Notes: a model not told the origin generated them from the sequence alone. A DNA stretch of 64,000 nt from Gymnothorax reevesii (GCA_029721435.1 CM056584.1:11075895-11139894); one strand, 5' to 3'; positions 25,701-40,700 are shown, numbered from the stretch's first letter. A program made the numbers and translations.

Positions 25701-28700
25701 GGAACAGTTTGCTTGTGGATTGATCGAAAATTGTGACATTTGTAAACAAGAGTCATCAGAAGATGACATATCCCACCGGTTCCATATAATTCGTGATTTG
25801 TGGCAGAGTTTTGGAATTCTGCGGTAGAAAAGGGACAAAGTCCAATTTTTGGGCTGTTTTTGGTATAGAAATGAAAAATTTTGGGCACAATGGAACTACA
25901 GCATAAGAGTAAGTTCCATACTGAATTTGAAGTTTCTAAGTGGCATTAGTTTTTGAATTCTGTCCTGGAAACGAGACAAAGTCCAATTTTAGGGCTGTTT
26001 TTGGTGAAAATTTCCAAAATTATGAGCAGCATGGAACTGAAACCCCCAAAAGGCACAACTACGCCATAAGAATAAGTTCCATAGCAAATCTGAAGTTTGT
26101 AAGTGGTATATTTTTTGAGTTCTGCTCCGGAAATGAAAATGATTACGGACAGACGGACGGATAAATTTTGGGCACCATGATTTCAAAATGCCCAAAAGGC
26201 ACAATGGGATCACTAGAATAACATGCGTACAAAATATGAAGTTTGTAAGTGGCAGAGTTTTTGAATTCTGCTCTAGAAAAGGGACAAAGTCCAATTTTTG
26301 GGCTGTTTTTGGTGTAGAAATCAAAAATTTTGGGCAGAATGGAACTGAAACCCCCAAAAGGCACAACTACACCACAAGAGTAGGTTCCATACCAAATTAG
26401 AATTTTGTAAGAGGCATAATTTTTGAGTTCTGTCCCGGAAACGAGACAAGGTCCAATTTTAGGGCTGTTTTTGGTGAAAATTTCCAAAATTACGGGCAGC
26501 ATGGAACTGAAACCCCCAAAAGACACAACTGCACCATAAGAGTAAGTTCCATAGCAAATGTGAAGTTTTTAAGTGGCATAGTTTTTGAGTTCTGCTCCGG
26601 AAATGAGAATGATTACGGACGGACGGACGGACGGACGGACAGATGACTATATCCCACGGTATTCCATACCGGTGGGATAAAAATAATGTCATTACAATGG
26701 AATTATGATAACTAACATTGGCGTACAAAATGACATTGATGAAATCATTCTCTGTTGTGCGTAATGGAGTTTGAGTTTGCATTATTTATAATTTCGCAGA
26801 CTGCATTACATAATATGGGAAGATTACACTAAGTTTTTAACAGCCAAATTACATTCATTTAGTTTTCATTACAGTTTGGAAACCGAACAGATAGGTTACT
26901 TTACAATTCCCTATTCATTTCAATCATCAAATACGTTAAAACATAATAACCCTTTGCCTTTGGTGCAAAAGTTTGTACCATACCTCAAAACAATTACCTG
27001 GAAGTAACACATTATTTAAAATTCACACCATAGAAATAATCTCTCAATTTTAGCCACTTAGGGAGGTAGGGGGCAGCTATTATTTGCCTTGACAGATAAT
27101 TGGTTGATCTGATCACCCTCAGAATTGGCACTCTTCTGATTTAAGATCCAGGAAATGTACTTGTTTGACTGCCCAGCTACTTTTTGTTTTGCAGTATTTC
27201 ATTCTGAAACAATTTCGATGTTGAATCTTCGTGAATTTTTTTTTTTGCGGCACAAAATCACAAAAACAAACAAAAAGAAGTTTTAATTCCAAATGATATA
27301 AGTGTCAAGATTCATTGAAATCACATTTTCCAGTTCCTCTGACGCTCAACTGTTGAGTTATAAAGTCTGAAACATCAGCCACACACACGCAGGCAAGGAC
27401 TGGCTGGATTAGGCATCTGTATCAAGACGTTAATCACAGCAGTAATGATTCAATCGTGCTCTTAAAAATTTGCTCATTTAAATCAAAACTGCAACTTTCT
27501 GGCTTGGTAGTGTAGGAAAATGTGCATTAATGAGGACGTGGGTGACGAAGTACAGACACTGAGCGAAACATACACCAATAAACATGGGGCGTAGACAGAA
27601 TAGCCTTCAATGAGCACAAGTATGAAGGAACGCAAGCACAGGGGTTAATATGGAGCTAGTGAGAGTTACAACATTCATTAACGAACAGAGGGGAACGTAC
27701 GACTCAATTCAACAATTTTTTGACAGCACAAAGATTTTCATTTGGTATTTGGCATGATCATTAGGGGCCTTACTCAACGCCCTGGGGCCTGAATCTCATT
27801 CAGGTTTTGATGAAGGGGTATCTGGGCAATGACTTCCTTGGTAATTCTTAATGACTTAATACGATCATCGTCATCTGTTCGAGCCAGTTTGGACCTCCTA
27901 GACTCTGACCTCTCCCAAATATCCCGGTCCGACACTGCTGCAGGTGGTTCTTCTGGAAAGCCGGCCATGTGGTCCCGTAGTTGGAACGAGGTAGGTGCCT
28001 GCAGGGAGCACCGCCAACAGTGATGGCACCGTGTTCCTGCTGTTGCAGAAAGAGGATGCCAGCAAGTTCTTTGCTGCGCCTGCACTGGCCTGCAAACTGT
28101 GGCCCTCTGTCTGGGATAGTCCCGGCAGAGGTGGTACACATCCGCACAGGTCTGTTTGTTGGGTGGTCTTTCCAAGAGAAGTTCAGCGCTACTCTTAGCA
28201 AGCATGTAAAGACACCAAGTCTCAGATTGGAGTTTCGCTCGTCAGTGTTCAAGATGTTGACCCACAGACCACAGGCTCGCCCGCGGCTTGAGAGAAGTTG
28301 TGCTTCAGGTTAAATAGAAGGTTAGATTTCCTCACTCGGTCCTATTATAATTATTATCATCACCATCATCAGGAGAGTAAAAACTGGTCCTAATGTCAAA
28401 TTTAAAGGCATTTTTCAGCTCCTTTCAGACAATATTATGGCCACCCCAAAAGATAACAATTTAAACAGTTGATGTAGACAATTAAAAAATAAAAAATAAA
28501 AAAGCAGGACAGATTCCCACCAGTTTCACCAACATTTGCAGCAAATTTGGCCCAGGGTTTCAAAAATCAGTGGAGATCATCACTACTTATCAGGACTGGC
28601 ATCAGTAATTGACTTAACTACTGAACATGATGAGTGCCAGCAGACTAAATGAGGTACATGTAAAATTATAATGCAAATACGGAAGCTTTCAGACCAATTA

Positions 28701-31700
28701 GCCCTGATTAGCAACATGCACACATTTCCAGTACACCTCCACAGTTCAATGAGACCTACCGATTGTTACGCGAGACACTAATCACCTGCATGGAACAGAT
28801 CCTAACACACCATTAAGACCGGGCCTGTCCAAATTACCATTGCAAACATTTAGCATCACATCCCCAGCTTTACACAAACAGTGGATGCTAACAGGGTAAA
28901 CACGGCCCTGTGGACACGTTTGCACAAACTCTGGCTCCCTCTTTCAGGAGGGAAAAATAAATACGCCCTTCTGTCGAAGTGAAGGAGGAGGCCGACATCC
29001 CACAACATTAGGATCAGAGCGAACGCCACACTTGGCGTCTGTTCTCTTCAGGGTCCTCCCAGAGCCAAACGGCCCCTCGCCATTGAAACGGATAAACACA
29101 GGGAGCGTTCTGCCTTACGTCTGCCCACGCATCGGAGACAATTAAGCCTTGTGTTTGCTCAGAGGGTGGCTGCCAGCCAGAACACTCAAACTGAAAGCTA
29201 GCGCTGGTTTGCCACTGCGCTCTTTGCGAGATCTCAAGTTTGACTAAACCTGGCTCGGTCCAGGGCAAGGAAATGCAGAATGACTGCACAGACTTTAATG
29301 AGCTTAACATTTTTAAGGCGAGGCTTTTTCCATCATTCTGTTCGCAAGATTTTGTTTTATTTTGAAATCCAAGTTGGAGGGGGGAATTAAGAAAAATAAA
29401 TTTTTTTTACCCCACCAGTTCTTAACATTATAGTTCTGCTGCATTTCCACCGGATCGGAGGATCAAATTGAAAAAAAAAAAAAAAAAAATTCAACAAGAA
29501 AATCTGAAATCTTTTTGTGTTCCAGGAATCACTGAATTTTGTCTGAATGGGCCTGTAGCAGATTGCAGCCACCGTTGCTGAACATGCAAACACTTTAAGC
29601 TCTTGGATTCGATTTTCCTTCTTTCATCTCAAATAAGGTGACACGTCAAAAACCAAGGGCTTTCCTGTGTATATTTTCAAATTTTTGTGATCCTGCGAGT
29701 ATGCTCATGAGAATCTCTACACATTCAGAGATAAATGTTCACGTTTTCAGCCGAATGCTCTCAGGAGGTGTCTTTGCATCACAACTACTCCATACTCGCA
29801 GCGTGCGGATAGACCTCTGGACGCCAGAATGGTCCCAGTAAATGGAAGTTATGGGTCAAAAGAAATCGACTACAACGCATTGGTGAACGCTTGTTCTCAG
29901 CTTCAAGAAAAAAAAATCAATGGGTCACAATCAGACTTTCATTTCAGGTTACAGAGGAAGAAAAATGAAATTATATTTTGTCGTTCTTTTTGTTGGCGGA
30001 CTTGCGATTGTGAATTTTTTGGGAGTAGGGCCATTTGTCTTTCGGCATACTCACGAACCGAATGATGAAAAAAGCCTTACCTCAACCATAAACCGTTTAT
30101 TATGGTCAAACAGGCCAAATCCATTCGATTTCTGGTCAAACTGACCCACACTGTGTAAACGCCGTTAAACTGCACCAAAAATAAAAGACTGAAGCAATCA
30201 TCACCTTTAATTGGTCTTTTCAGGCCATTCAAACAGACAATCTTTCATTTCAAATACTGTGTTGAAGACTGGTTTCATTCAAAACATTGCCACAACTTGA
30301 TAAATTCCATTCAGCTGGTCACACCAAGAAGTTGCAACCATTAAAGGGAAAGAAATCTATTTTCCGCATTTAATTTGAAGAGCTGTGTGATGATGACTCT
30401 GCATGATCACTACTTCAAACAAAGTAAATCGGCTAAACTGCAACTCAAAATCCCTAAGAAAATTTCTTCCTTGATGATTATTGGCGATTATTGGCAAGTA
30501 GCTAACGTATCCCTCGGCTAAAGCTTAAAATCGTGCTTTAAATCCTCGAATTTCCACAGAAAGCTCCTCAACATACTTCCACAGTAACTAAAACATATAA
30601 ATACAATGCAAAAGGACCGGCAAGGATGGAATCAGATTATGACTTGCAGTAAAGTTGATTCACTTCGTAAGGATGTACAACCAAAATTCTAAAAAAGTTG
30701 GAATGCCATGTAAAATGCCAATAAAAACAGAATGCAATGATGTACAAATCTTATAAACCCATATTTTATTCACAATAGAACATAGAGAATATATCACCAT
30801 TTTGAAAGTGAGATATTTTACCATTTCATGAAAAATACTAGCTCAAACACCTCAAAAAAAGTTTGGACAGAGCAGAGTTTGATATTGTGTAGCATCCCCG
30901 ATACTTTTAAAAACAGTCTGTAAACCGTCTGGGAAATGAGGAGACAAGTTGCTGGAGTTTTAGGTGAGGAATGCTGTCCCACTCTCGTCAGATTCGAGCT
31001 GCTCAACAGTTCGAGGTCTTCTTTGCCGGATTTCTGTTTTATGAGCCGCCAAATGTTTTCTACTGGTGAAAAGTCAGGACTGCAGGCAGGTCATTTCACA
31101 CCCAGACCCCTCGACTGCGAAGCCATGCAGTAGTGATGGATGCAATACGTGGTTTAGCATTGTGTTGCTGAAATATGCAAGACCTTCCCTGAAAGAGACT
31201 GTGTCTGGATGGGACAATAGGCTGGTTGGAAAACCTCAATATACTTTTCAACACTGATAGTGCCTATACAGATGTGTAAGCTGCCCACGCCATAGGCACT
31301 AATGCACCCCAGACCATCAGAGATGCAGGATTTTGAACTGAGTGCTGACAACAAGCTGGGTGGTCCCTCTCCTCTTTCGTCCACACAACGCTGTATCCGT
31401 GGTTTCCAAAGAGAATTATAAGTTTTGATTCATCTGACCACAGAACAGTTTACCATTTTGCCTCAGTCCATTTTAAATGAGCTTTGACCCAGAAAAGATG
31501 GCAGCGTTTCTGGACCGTGTTGAAACGGCTTCTTCTTTGCATGATACAGCTTTAACTTGCATTTGTGAATTGCACAGCAAACTGTGTCCACAGGCAATAA
31601 TTTCTGGAGGTGCTCCTGAGAGGATGTAGTAAATTCCAGTGCAGAATGAGGCCTGTTTTTAATGCAGTGCCTCCTGAGGGCCTGAAGATCATGAGCATCC

Positions 31701-34700
31701 AATACTGACCTTCAGCCTTGTCCCTTGTGCACAATGATATCTCCAGATTCTCTGAATCTTTTGATGATATTATGTACTGTAGATGGTGGGAAATTCAAAG
31801 TCTTTGCAATTATACGTCGAGGAACATTCCCCTGAAATTGTTCCACAATTTTAGATGCTGTTTTTCAGATTGGAGAACATCTGCCCATCTTTACTTCCGA
31901 GAGACTCTGCCACTCTAAAACACCCTTTTTATACCCTGTCATGTGACTGACCTGTTGCCAATTAACCTAATTAGTTGCAAAATGCTCCTTCAGCTGTTTT
32001 TTGTTAGAACCACTTACTTTTCCAGCCTTTTGTTGCCCCGTCCCAACTTAGAGATGTACTGCTGCCACCAAATTCAAAATAACCCATTATTTTTCGTGAA
32101 AGGGTGAAATGTCTCACTTTTAACATCTGATATTTTGTCTATGCTCTATTGTGAATAAAATGATGATTTTATGAGATTTCCAAATCATTGCATTCTGTTT
32201 TTATCAACATTTTACACACCATCCCAACTTTTTTGGAATTGGGTTTCTAAGTTCTGAGTATGCGCAGTAATCATCAGACAGTTCCTTTAAGGTGGGCGCA
32301 TCAGTGTGCTCATATTCTGCACCCCGTCTGTAGGAGAACACTCCAGAGAGGCTCATAACTGCAAAGGAATAAACTGCACTTTCACTTTGACTTGGAAGTG
32401 AAGGTTATCCAGCCTTTCAGGCACATTAATAACTGAAATATGTCAAAATTCATTTGCAAAGAAAAGGTAAAACTAGTCACAGGTCTGGCTGAAGAAATAT
32501 TGGGTAAAGACAGTAACGTGGCGCGAGAGCTTTAGTGCGACAACTTGTGGTGGGTCAAACATGAAAGCCCCACAAGATGGAGAGAACATGACAAAAATGA
32601 TGCGTGAAACGGCATGCATCCAGTCTAAATAACCCTGCATATATCCAGCCTCTATAAAAACCCCAACACAATCAAATGTGAAAGGAAAGACATACAAATC
32701 ACTTGACAAAGTGAAAGGAAAACAATTAGCGAAAAGGCTGCAAAGAAAATTACGCTGGAACTTCCCAAGAATCAGGCGGCCTCACACTTACCAGAAATGT
32801 GACGGAGGGTTAAGCAACAATGTGAAGAAACGATAAAGCAGGGCACTGACTCACTGACTGGACAGAACTGCTGAAGATATGAGGCCAATATCAAATCTGA
32901 CATCTGAAAGAGGAACGTCCACTGCACCCCCCATACATGTCCAGGTCCCACTCCAAAGGACGAAAAAGGACTAACTCCCGTAAACCAGATGTCCAATTGG
33001 TCAAATCTCACAGGGTCATCCATCTCAGGCTCACGGTCCCATTATCGGTTTAAACTCGGGGGCTTTGATCTCACCCTTTCCATCTCAAGCAGTGGTTCTC
33101 AGCATTGGTCCTGAGCCCCACTTGCTACACTGGTTTTGTTCTGTCCGAATTGTAGGATTTCATCAAGCTGTTCAATTTGTCTTAACCCTCTGATTATCTT
33201 TGGGGTTGAACTGACCCCATTCAATGTTTACGGTCCCTAAAAACGCAGTGATCATCTTTCAAGAGCAAAACTCTCTTCTGAACTTCAAAGGGAAAGCATG
33301 AAATGAACTCAACATCTTTACTATTTTACATTGACATCCACAGTTTTACATTCTGCACTCTTCCTGTTTGCATCCATGTTGTTGGGCTCATTTTGACCCC
33401 AAGCTCAACACTTACAAAAATAATTTTGATATTGTTTTTGTTTTGCTGACCAACACTAAAGGCACTTAATCATTCATTTTCATTTGTTTCTGTAAAGGCT
33501 GGTAAAATAGAGAGGCCATGTGCAGCGGCCAGAGAACGAGCAGCACGGGCACAAACACAAAATTATACAGAATTATACAGACCACCAGAAAGTACTCGCG
33601 CTTCCAAAGGACGTATAATAGTCCGAAAACCGGAAGCAACGTGAGAGAGAACAAAAGTAGAAAAGGGAAAATTCCTAAAGCGGAAGGAACTCCAATAATA
33701 ACTGGAAGATATAAAGTCACACAAATCCTGACTAGAGATATCTTCAGCTTTAGTGTTTAGCTACAAACAGACGCTCCAGCAAAGGAGGCGTGGCGGACTT
33801 CCTGCTTATATAGAGTCCGGGGAAGCGCCGCCCCAGTTCAATCAGCCAGCTGGGAAAACAATCCCGATTGAAAAGGAATTTGATCATGTCCCAGGACGAG
33901 AGCCACAAAGAAAAGTCCAAAACACACGGACGCCTCACAAACCATGACAGTTTCAATATAGCCATGTAAAAAATCAACACTTGATGTATAAGTGGAGAAT
34001 TGGGATGTCATATTTCATTTACTGTGGTATAACAAGATGGCCTGTAGAAATGCCTGCAGTAGTTGAGGGTGAAGCTTGGGTAACACTAATTACAACCAGT
34101 ATTTGTTGGTTTTTCGCAGTCGTCAAATTGACCCAAATAAAAAAGATGCTGGTTAATTAGAAGATAATACCAATACCTTTACCGCCAACTTCACATTTTC
34201 TCAACTGTAGATGCAACGTTCGTATTCCTACATGGCTGAGAAAATGCAATGCGAAACGAAAGGACTGATGCCAAGGAAAAGCGCTGTAAATACTTTAAAC
34301 AATGCGCAGGCGTTAATGGATATTGATTTATTTTAGGTTGGGCTTCTTTGCGAAGGCTAACAGACATTTCGCTGCTGTCCCCATCCAAGCCAGTGTCTTG
34401 CGCAGCTTCTGTGCTGCCAATCCCCTCTGCTTCAACAAACGGGGAGCTCGGTGACCGCTATTCACTGCAGGTGATAAATACGCCATAGAATCCCACTTCA
34501 AAACTATTACAACTATTACAAAAAAAACAACTTCAAAAAATCTAAACTATTCCTATATTTAAAAAAACCTCTGCTTGAACTAAACATGAATAGGAGACAA
34601 AACAAGGGTGACCCTCATTTGCTCACTCAATAAAGGGATAGTTTTAATAGCCATGTGTTTCACCAGTGAGAAACCAGCCGATTCTTTAACCCCGCAGAAT

Positions 34701-37700
34701 AAAAAAATAATGCAAATTCGGAATTTACGGATGCCGGCGCCTATATTTGCACAAAGGGGTTAATCTGATAAGTTACAATTTTCCTCTTTTTTTATGCAGT
34801 CGGTTCAAACAACACAAATTCAAAAATGGGAATTTCTATTCTACAAGGCATGCACAGTCAGTTCATAATGTGGATTAATTGGTTAATTGATTGTGCTAAA
34901 CCTGTCCAATTAAAGACAACGTAATGAAGAAAAAAAAAAAAAAAAAAATGTACAGCTAGTTAAAATCCCGCTAATTGCGACTGGAACACAAACTAGCTTA
35001 CACGGAGGCCGTGAGCCATTGATCTAAAGCTTTAATTTCAAAAAAGGCTCCCAATATCAGCAAGAACAATGAACGGCGCAAAATGGCACAAGACATGCAT
35101 CTGGTTTCACGTTTCCAATTTCACCACGCCGCGGCCAAATTTAACACAATGAGCTCAGATATTTTCTGACCGGGTGCTTTTAATAGATCTAAAAGCAGAA
35201 ATGTGAATTTTCTTGGTTCTCTGGGAGTGGGGCGGGAGAAGGTTCACAGACTGATTTCCTTCATGCGATGCGGGTGTCGGCTCAGGCATTGATATACTCA
35301 TACAGGAATAAACAGATGATATGAAAACATATCGTACGAGACAGTCTACCTGCCCGCGACCGCATGATTGTAGCCCCCGAAAGCCCGCTTCTCCAGCCTG
35401 TACAGCGTCCACAAGGAAATCTCTATGTTTCGGCACAAATTTGCTCATTCTTCAGCCAATACTGTCGCCATGGCAACCAAAATCAATAGGTTTCATAAGT
35501 GGAGTATAACATGTCCATAACAAATATGAAAGTAATCGGCCAAAAGTTACAGCCTGTACAGCTTCCAGAAGGAAATGTCGACTGATGTGGCGGCGAAGAC
35601 GTCCAGCAGAAATCCATTGTCGTCGCACAACTTCTTCCCGGGGGCTACAATTATTAATATCCACTTCAATTCCTACTAGTTAACCTTCGAAGAGGAGACT
35701 TTCGGGGTTAGAAGTGAGAAGTCCTCACGGGCGTTTATTTTCTTTCTTTCCTTTTTTTTTTTGAATTAGGCATTTTCACCAGAATTTAGATCGACCAGTC
35801 AACAAACAAAGTTAAAGCATGTTTGTACGCAACCCATGCTGCCATCTCGGGGAGCAGACATTTTGTGGTTCTCCACCGAAACCGGTTTCAGCTCCTCTGC
35901 TAACCCCCACCAGCCACACACCTCCCATATCCCTGAGCAGCGCTGCTGTCAAAAGGCAGCCAATCACAGTCAATGCTGGCACATCTGCGGAGTCCTGCGC
36001 CTCAGACTGGCCCAGTTCTCGAGTGACCCCAGCAGCCTCCAGGGCTTTGATTCTACCCATCAACTCAAACTGCCAATTCCATCAATTAGTCCTTCATACA
36101 GAAATGTGCAAATTAGTAAATCCAAGTGACTGAAACAAAATATGAAAAAAGGAATTTTACTTCAGGACCCTGGAATTTACTCCTCTAATCAGCAGCTGGA
36201 CAGAATTCTCTTGCTTCTGTGCAGAGGGCGCTTTTCCAGGACAGGAGTAAAATACCAAACTGGAACAGGGATGGTTACCATTGGTACACAGCAAACCAAC
36301 TATAGCCAAGTACAAATGCTGAGGAACAGCAGAATGACCATCCAACAGCTTTAAATTAAGAGCCCATGACTGAAAGTGTCAATCACCCAATAGCCCTGCC
36401 CCTCTCCAGCCCCGGCCCCGCCCCCTGTCCCCTCTGGCTCCGCCCCATGAGGCTCGGCCCAGCCCCTGGCTGTGACTCACCCTGGCAGGACTTGCCAGCC
36501 TGGCAGTGCGTCATGTGGTTGAGGACGTTCTTCATGGTGCGGCAGTGGGGCAGGGCGCAGGCCTGCACCTCTCCGTTGGCCTGCTCGCGCCGCTGGCACT
36601 TGTGGGCGTGGAGCAGCAGGACCAGCTGCTGCTGGATCAGCTTGCGCTTCTCCGGGTCGGCCGTGGGGCCCGCCGAGACGCCCTGCCCCGGGACCATCCC
36701 CACCGGGGGCACCTGCTGCTGCTGGATCTGAGACTGGCACAGGAGAGAGCGAGGGATTGAGGGAGGGATAGAGGAGAGAGAGGGAGGAAGAGGGAGAGAG
36801 GGGGTAGAGATGGAGCAAGAGGGGGAGAGAGGGAGGGAGAGGAGGAGAAAGGATGAAAGCAGGAGTGGGGAAAGAGAGAAGGGAGGGAGAGGAGGAGAAA
36901 ACGGAAGTTTCATTCAGCTCCTTCTGCCTTAAAGGGATTACGGCAACAGGCCAATTTGCTAAAATGTTGAAATACCCCTTTAAATTCCCCAGAGCCCTGA
37001 TGCAAGTTTAAGAAAATGTTACCAGCTCCACTACCCCAGTGTAAATACAGCGGGGGGGGCATGATGACAGCCAGTGATGATGTCCGAGGGGTTGGGGGAG
37101 GGGGGGGGGGTCTATGTCACTCACCAGGTTTGGCACGCTGGCAGCCCCCTTCAGGTCACCGGAGAAGGGGGACAGGCTGTTGGGGAGGGCCTGCTTGTTC
37201 TGGAGCTGGGCGTTGACCCCTGCTCCCCCCATCAGCTGCACCGCGCCCTGGCCGTACTGCTGCCCGAACGGGCCGTTGGTGCCGGGGAGACCCATCTGAG
37301 GGGGGGGGGGGGGGGGGGGGGGGAGGAGAGGGAGGTTTAGAACAAGGACTCGCCACATCAGCCATGTTCCTCATGTCGTGTGTAAGTGGCCACAACGCAG
37401 CAATGCCAGGACAGCCTCGCAACGATGACTTGTAAAATAACGATTATGATGGGAAATAAAAAAAAAAAAATCCCAAAAAAAAAAACGCCGTCCACGGGCT
37501 GAAAATCCTAACGATTTCCAGGGATTCTCCATTGGGTCCCGTAAACATCGTCCAAAACTCGAGGGAACGCATGAAACGGTTCTGCCCTCTCACTGATGTT
37601 TGGAGGACTCTGAAAATGCTAGGTAAGCAGAAATGAGCCTGTCCCAGATGGGACTTAGAAATCCCCCCCGCGTTTGGCGCTGCATTTGACCGAAGTAGCT

Positions 37701-40700
37701 GTTACCACATACACCGCATACAAATGATACCCCAAATACTGACTTAGTCAGAAAAACAACAAAATCTCCATAACAATCGGTCAAATCACTTTCAAAATTG
37801 CAGGTCACTGGTTCTCATAATAACAGGAGCTGGACTCGCGAGAACCCTTACCTCCGCCAGCATAGCTGGATTTGAACTTTGGCCTGCATCTCAGCTGCAG
37901 TTAAGCCTGGATATGCCAAAATTTAATCACTTGTTTCTCTTGCGCTACTTTAACATCGTACAAATCCTAAAATCTAAGCAGCCGTTTTTGAGACATCCAG
38001 CAAAAAGACAAACAAATAAATAAACAAACTGAAGCAAAAACATAAAACTTCCTTGGCAGAGGTAATAACGCAAACCAAGTTTGGAAAAAAAAAATCCACT
38101 GTGGGGTTCAGGAAAAAACCTCTGAACACTTGCGATGAAGGACGGATGGACAGATGGAGGATAGCAGGACCCAGCTGCGGAGAGGGAGGTATAATTCCGG
38201 TGCATAAGGGCTGAAGAACAGCGAAGCTGAGCAGTTTTTTGAAGACGAAGACTTGGCCGGGTTTAGGGCGGCCGGCTTCTCTCCGCCTAACTGGCCTGTC
38301 TCTGTGAGTAGAAACAGAGCGCTCCGTCACTCCGAGTCGGAATAATCGTCCGCTTCATTAAAAAAGCCGAAAGACGGAGCCAGTAAAAATCCGAGACTCT
38401 GCTCGCGCGGAGCAGCCGGTTTATCTGAGCAGCCAAGCGCTTGACTCATCAAATTACAGTGCTTGGGGTTTTTACACAGAGGGGGGAAATGTGCTCTGTG
38501 TACCCATTAGGTAGCTGCCTCTTTGTTAAGCAAAATTATTTATACAGTCTAAACATTTGCAGAATGCAAAGCCCAACAAGCCCCCTCTTCCACAGAAGTG
38601 CTAGCATTTTGGGCTAACGAGCATGAGGCTAGTCATGCACCTCAGGTCCTGTGCAGCCCCCCCCTAACAAACCCCCCCACCCCAGCTCCCTGGCGACACG
38701 CGTAGCGGAGGCCTCTGGCAGCTGACAGCGGTACGGCAAAGCAGATAAAAGCGGCGGCTGAGCAGAGAGGGACCAGCTTTCGGCACAGCTGAGCGCTCCT
38801 CTCCCCCGACATCACCCCCCCACCCCCCCAGCTCACTGCTGCGGCTCCGAGCCAGAGGAAATCTGTATTCAAGCGGCCTTCGTCTCGCTCTCCCTCTCCC
38901 ACACACACTCATCCGCCTCCTTCCCCCACACGCTCCACTTCACATGATTTACGACATTTGTCTTTAATGGCGCTCGGAGAGAGACAGACCAGAGACACCC
39001 TCTGCGAAGCACACAGGAGCGCTCAGACACAGGCACAACGTTCAGCCCATGACTCATTTTAGCGGGGCCAAGGTACTTTTTTTTGTTGTTGTTTTTTTTT
39101 TTTGGGGGGGGGGTGGGGTGTGGGATGAAATGTCAAAGCATGGTCAAATGACAGATGGTCAATAAAAATGTTTTCTGGGATAGCTCAAAACATTTCTTGA
39201 TAAATACAATTGAAGAATGCCTATGTCTTTACGATAAATATTGAGGGAGGTGTCAGAATAAAACTTGACAGTTGAGTATACTTCATCAGATTAAAAACTT
39301 TTGGGGTAAAGGAGAGATCTTGCAAGAATAATTTACAATTCCAATTTTTCTGGTTTTCTTTGTGAATGACCCCACAACTGACCTTTGTCTCGGGTCTTTG
39401 CTAGCAATGACATAAATAAACTTGGCCATGGTAAACAACTTAATTTTCTGGGCGTGGTCTCAATCAACGTAATGGGGTGAAATTACAGAATGCAATGTCC
39501 AATCATCAAAAAACCTCAGGGTTAACATCTATGGAGAAAGCAGCTTAAGACAACAAAATTTGTTGTCAATTAGCCGATCGGTGGCCCTCTTTGATGCAAC
39601 AATGTAAAAGTGCCTCAAACATTTGACCTATATGGTTTTGCTGACAGCATCTCTCCCTGAGCCCCTAACAGTCCTTCCAAAGAGCAAGAGAAATCTTAAT
39701 AAACATAGCTGCTGTTAGCCAATCAGGTAACAGCTGCTATTTGACAAGCGGTGCATTGACCAATCAACATGAAACTTGCAGGACAGGGTACACAATGCAT
39801 AATTTTGAACCATGAACCAGAAATTGTTAAAAAAAATTGCCTTGACCTTGTTAATTGTGGGTTGTGGTTATAGTTCACTTTTTTCTTCTGTTTGTTTGAC
39901 TAATATGACTGAGTAACAGGCCGGGGTATAAGCAATCTCTTGATGTCTCGTTTTAAAAGACATTGAAACAAAATAAGCGCATCATTCATTTAATTTGGTA
40001 TTTATAACAAAAACACATTTAACAGTTTGGAATAAAAACTGTCAAAATGACCACTTCTGGCACTGACCACTTCTAGTAGTTATGGAATTCTATCACTTCT
40101 CGAGTTCGCCCCGGCCAATTCTCACTAGCTTTGCACAGCAGCTCCCAAGTTCAATTATCATCATGGAGCAGAGTTCTCATGACAAATAAAATATTCACGA
40201 ATGCTTAATAAGCGTTGTATATGGGTGTTTGCACAGCATTTCCCATTCAAAGATGATTTCAACTCGACGCTGCATAAATAATACTTCCTTTAAGTCAACC
40301 TTATGCACGTGCGGTCTCAGGATGCTGACAAAAAATTTACACACACGCGCGCATCTATGTTAGAAGTCATGTGAGTCCGCCAAAACTGAGTTGAGCTACA
40401 CACTTTCAGATGCATATACATACGAGAATGTGTGTGCGACGTGACCTCTGACTTTTCTCACCACGCACGCACAGCCATTGGCACCAGACACTGCAGAGTG
40501 CGCACGAGCCGGTCCGTGCGTAAACGAGCGCTCCGCTATGGCCCAAGTAGGCCCTGTGCATTTTAATCAGCCTCTGTCACCACTTGTAGCCGACATGGCA
40601 AACGTACAAGGTAAACAAGCGGTCGGCCAACTACACCTGATTTATCTTCAATCAGACCATTCACACGAAGCCAATGGAGGTTCTAAATCTCCCTTCCACT

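Larger units (their letters stand above)
23772..36480. other. crebbp intron 4 (12.7 kb)
   Basis: This is the longest complete intron in the window and splits the TAZ1 domain. Recognised content is a foldback relative (23925-24045), two hairpin-ended elements (24537-24790 and 25765-26682), an unexplained exon-like patch (27774-28313), a Tc1-like element (30675-32249) and two dispersed repeats (34675-34765 and 35390-35700). The stretches 26690-27770, 28320-30670 and 32260-34670 contain no feature I can support. Confidence 0.7.

Noticed and set aside
29829..30144. Open frames including a start at 29965 with a hydrophobic, signal-peptide-like beginning
   Set aside because: A/T-rich intron sequence, short, with no downstream domain or partner exon. 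Hydrophobic text is expected by chance from T-rich codons.
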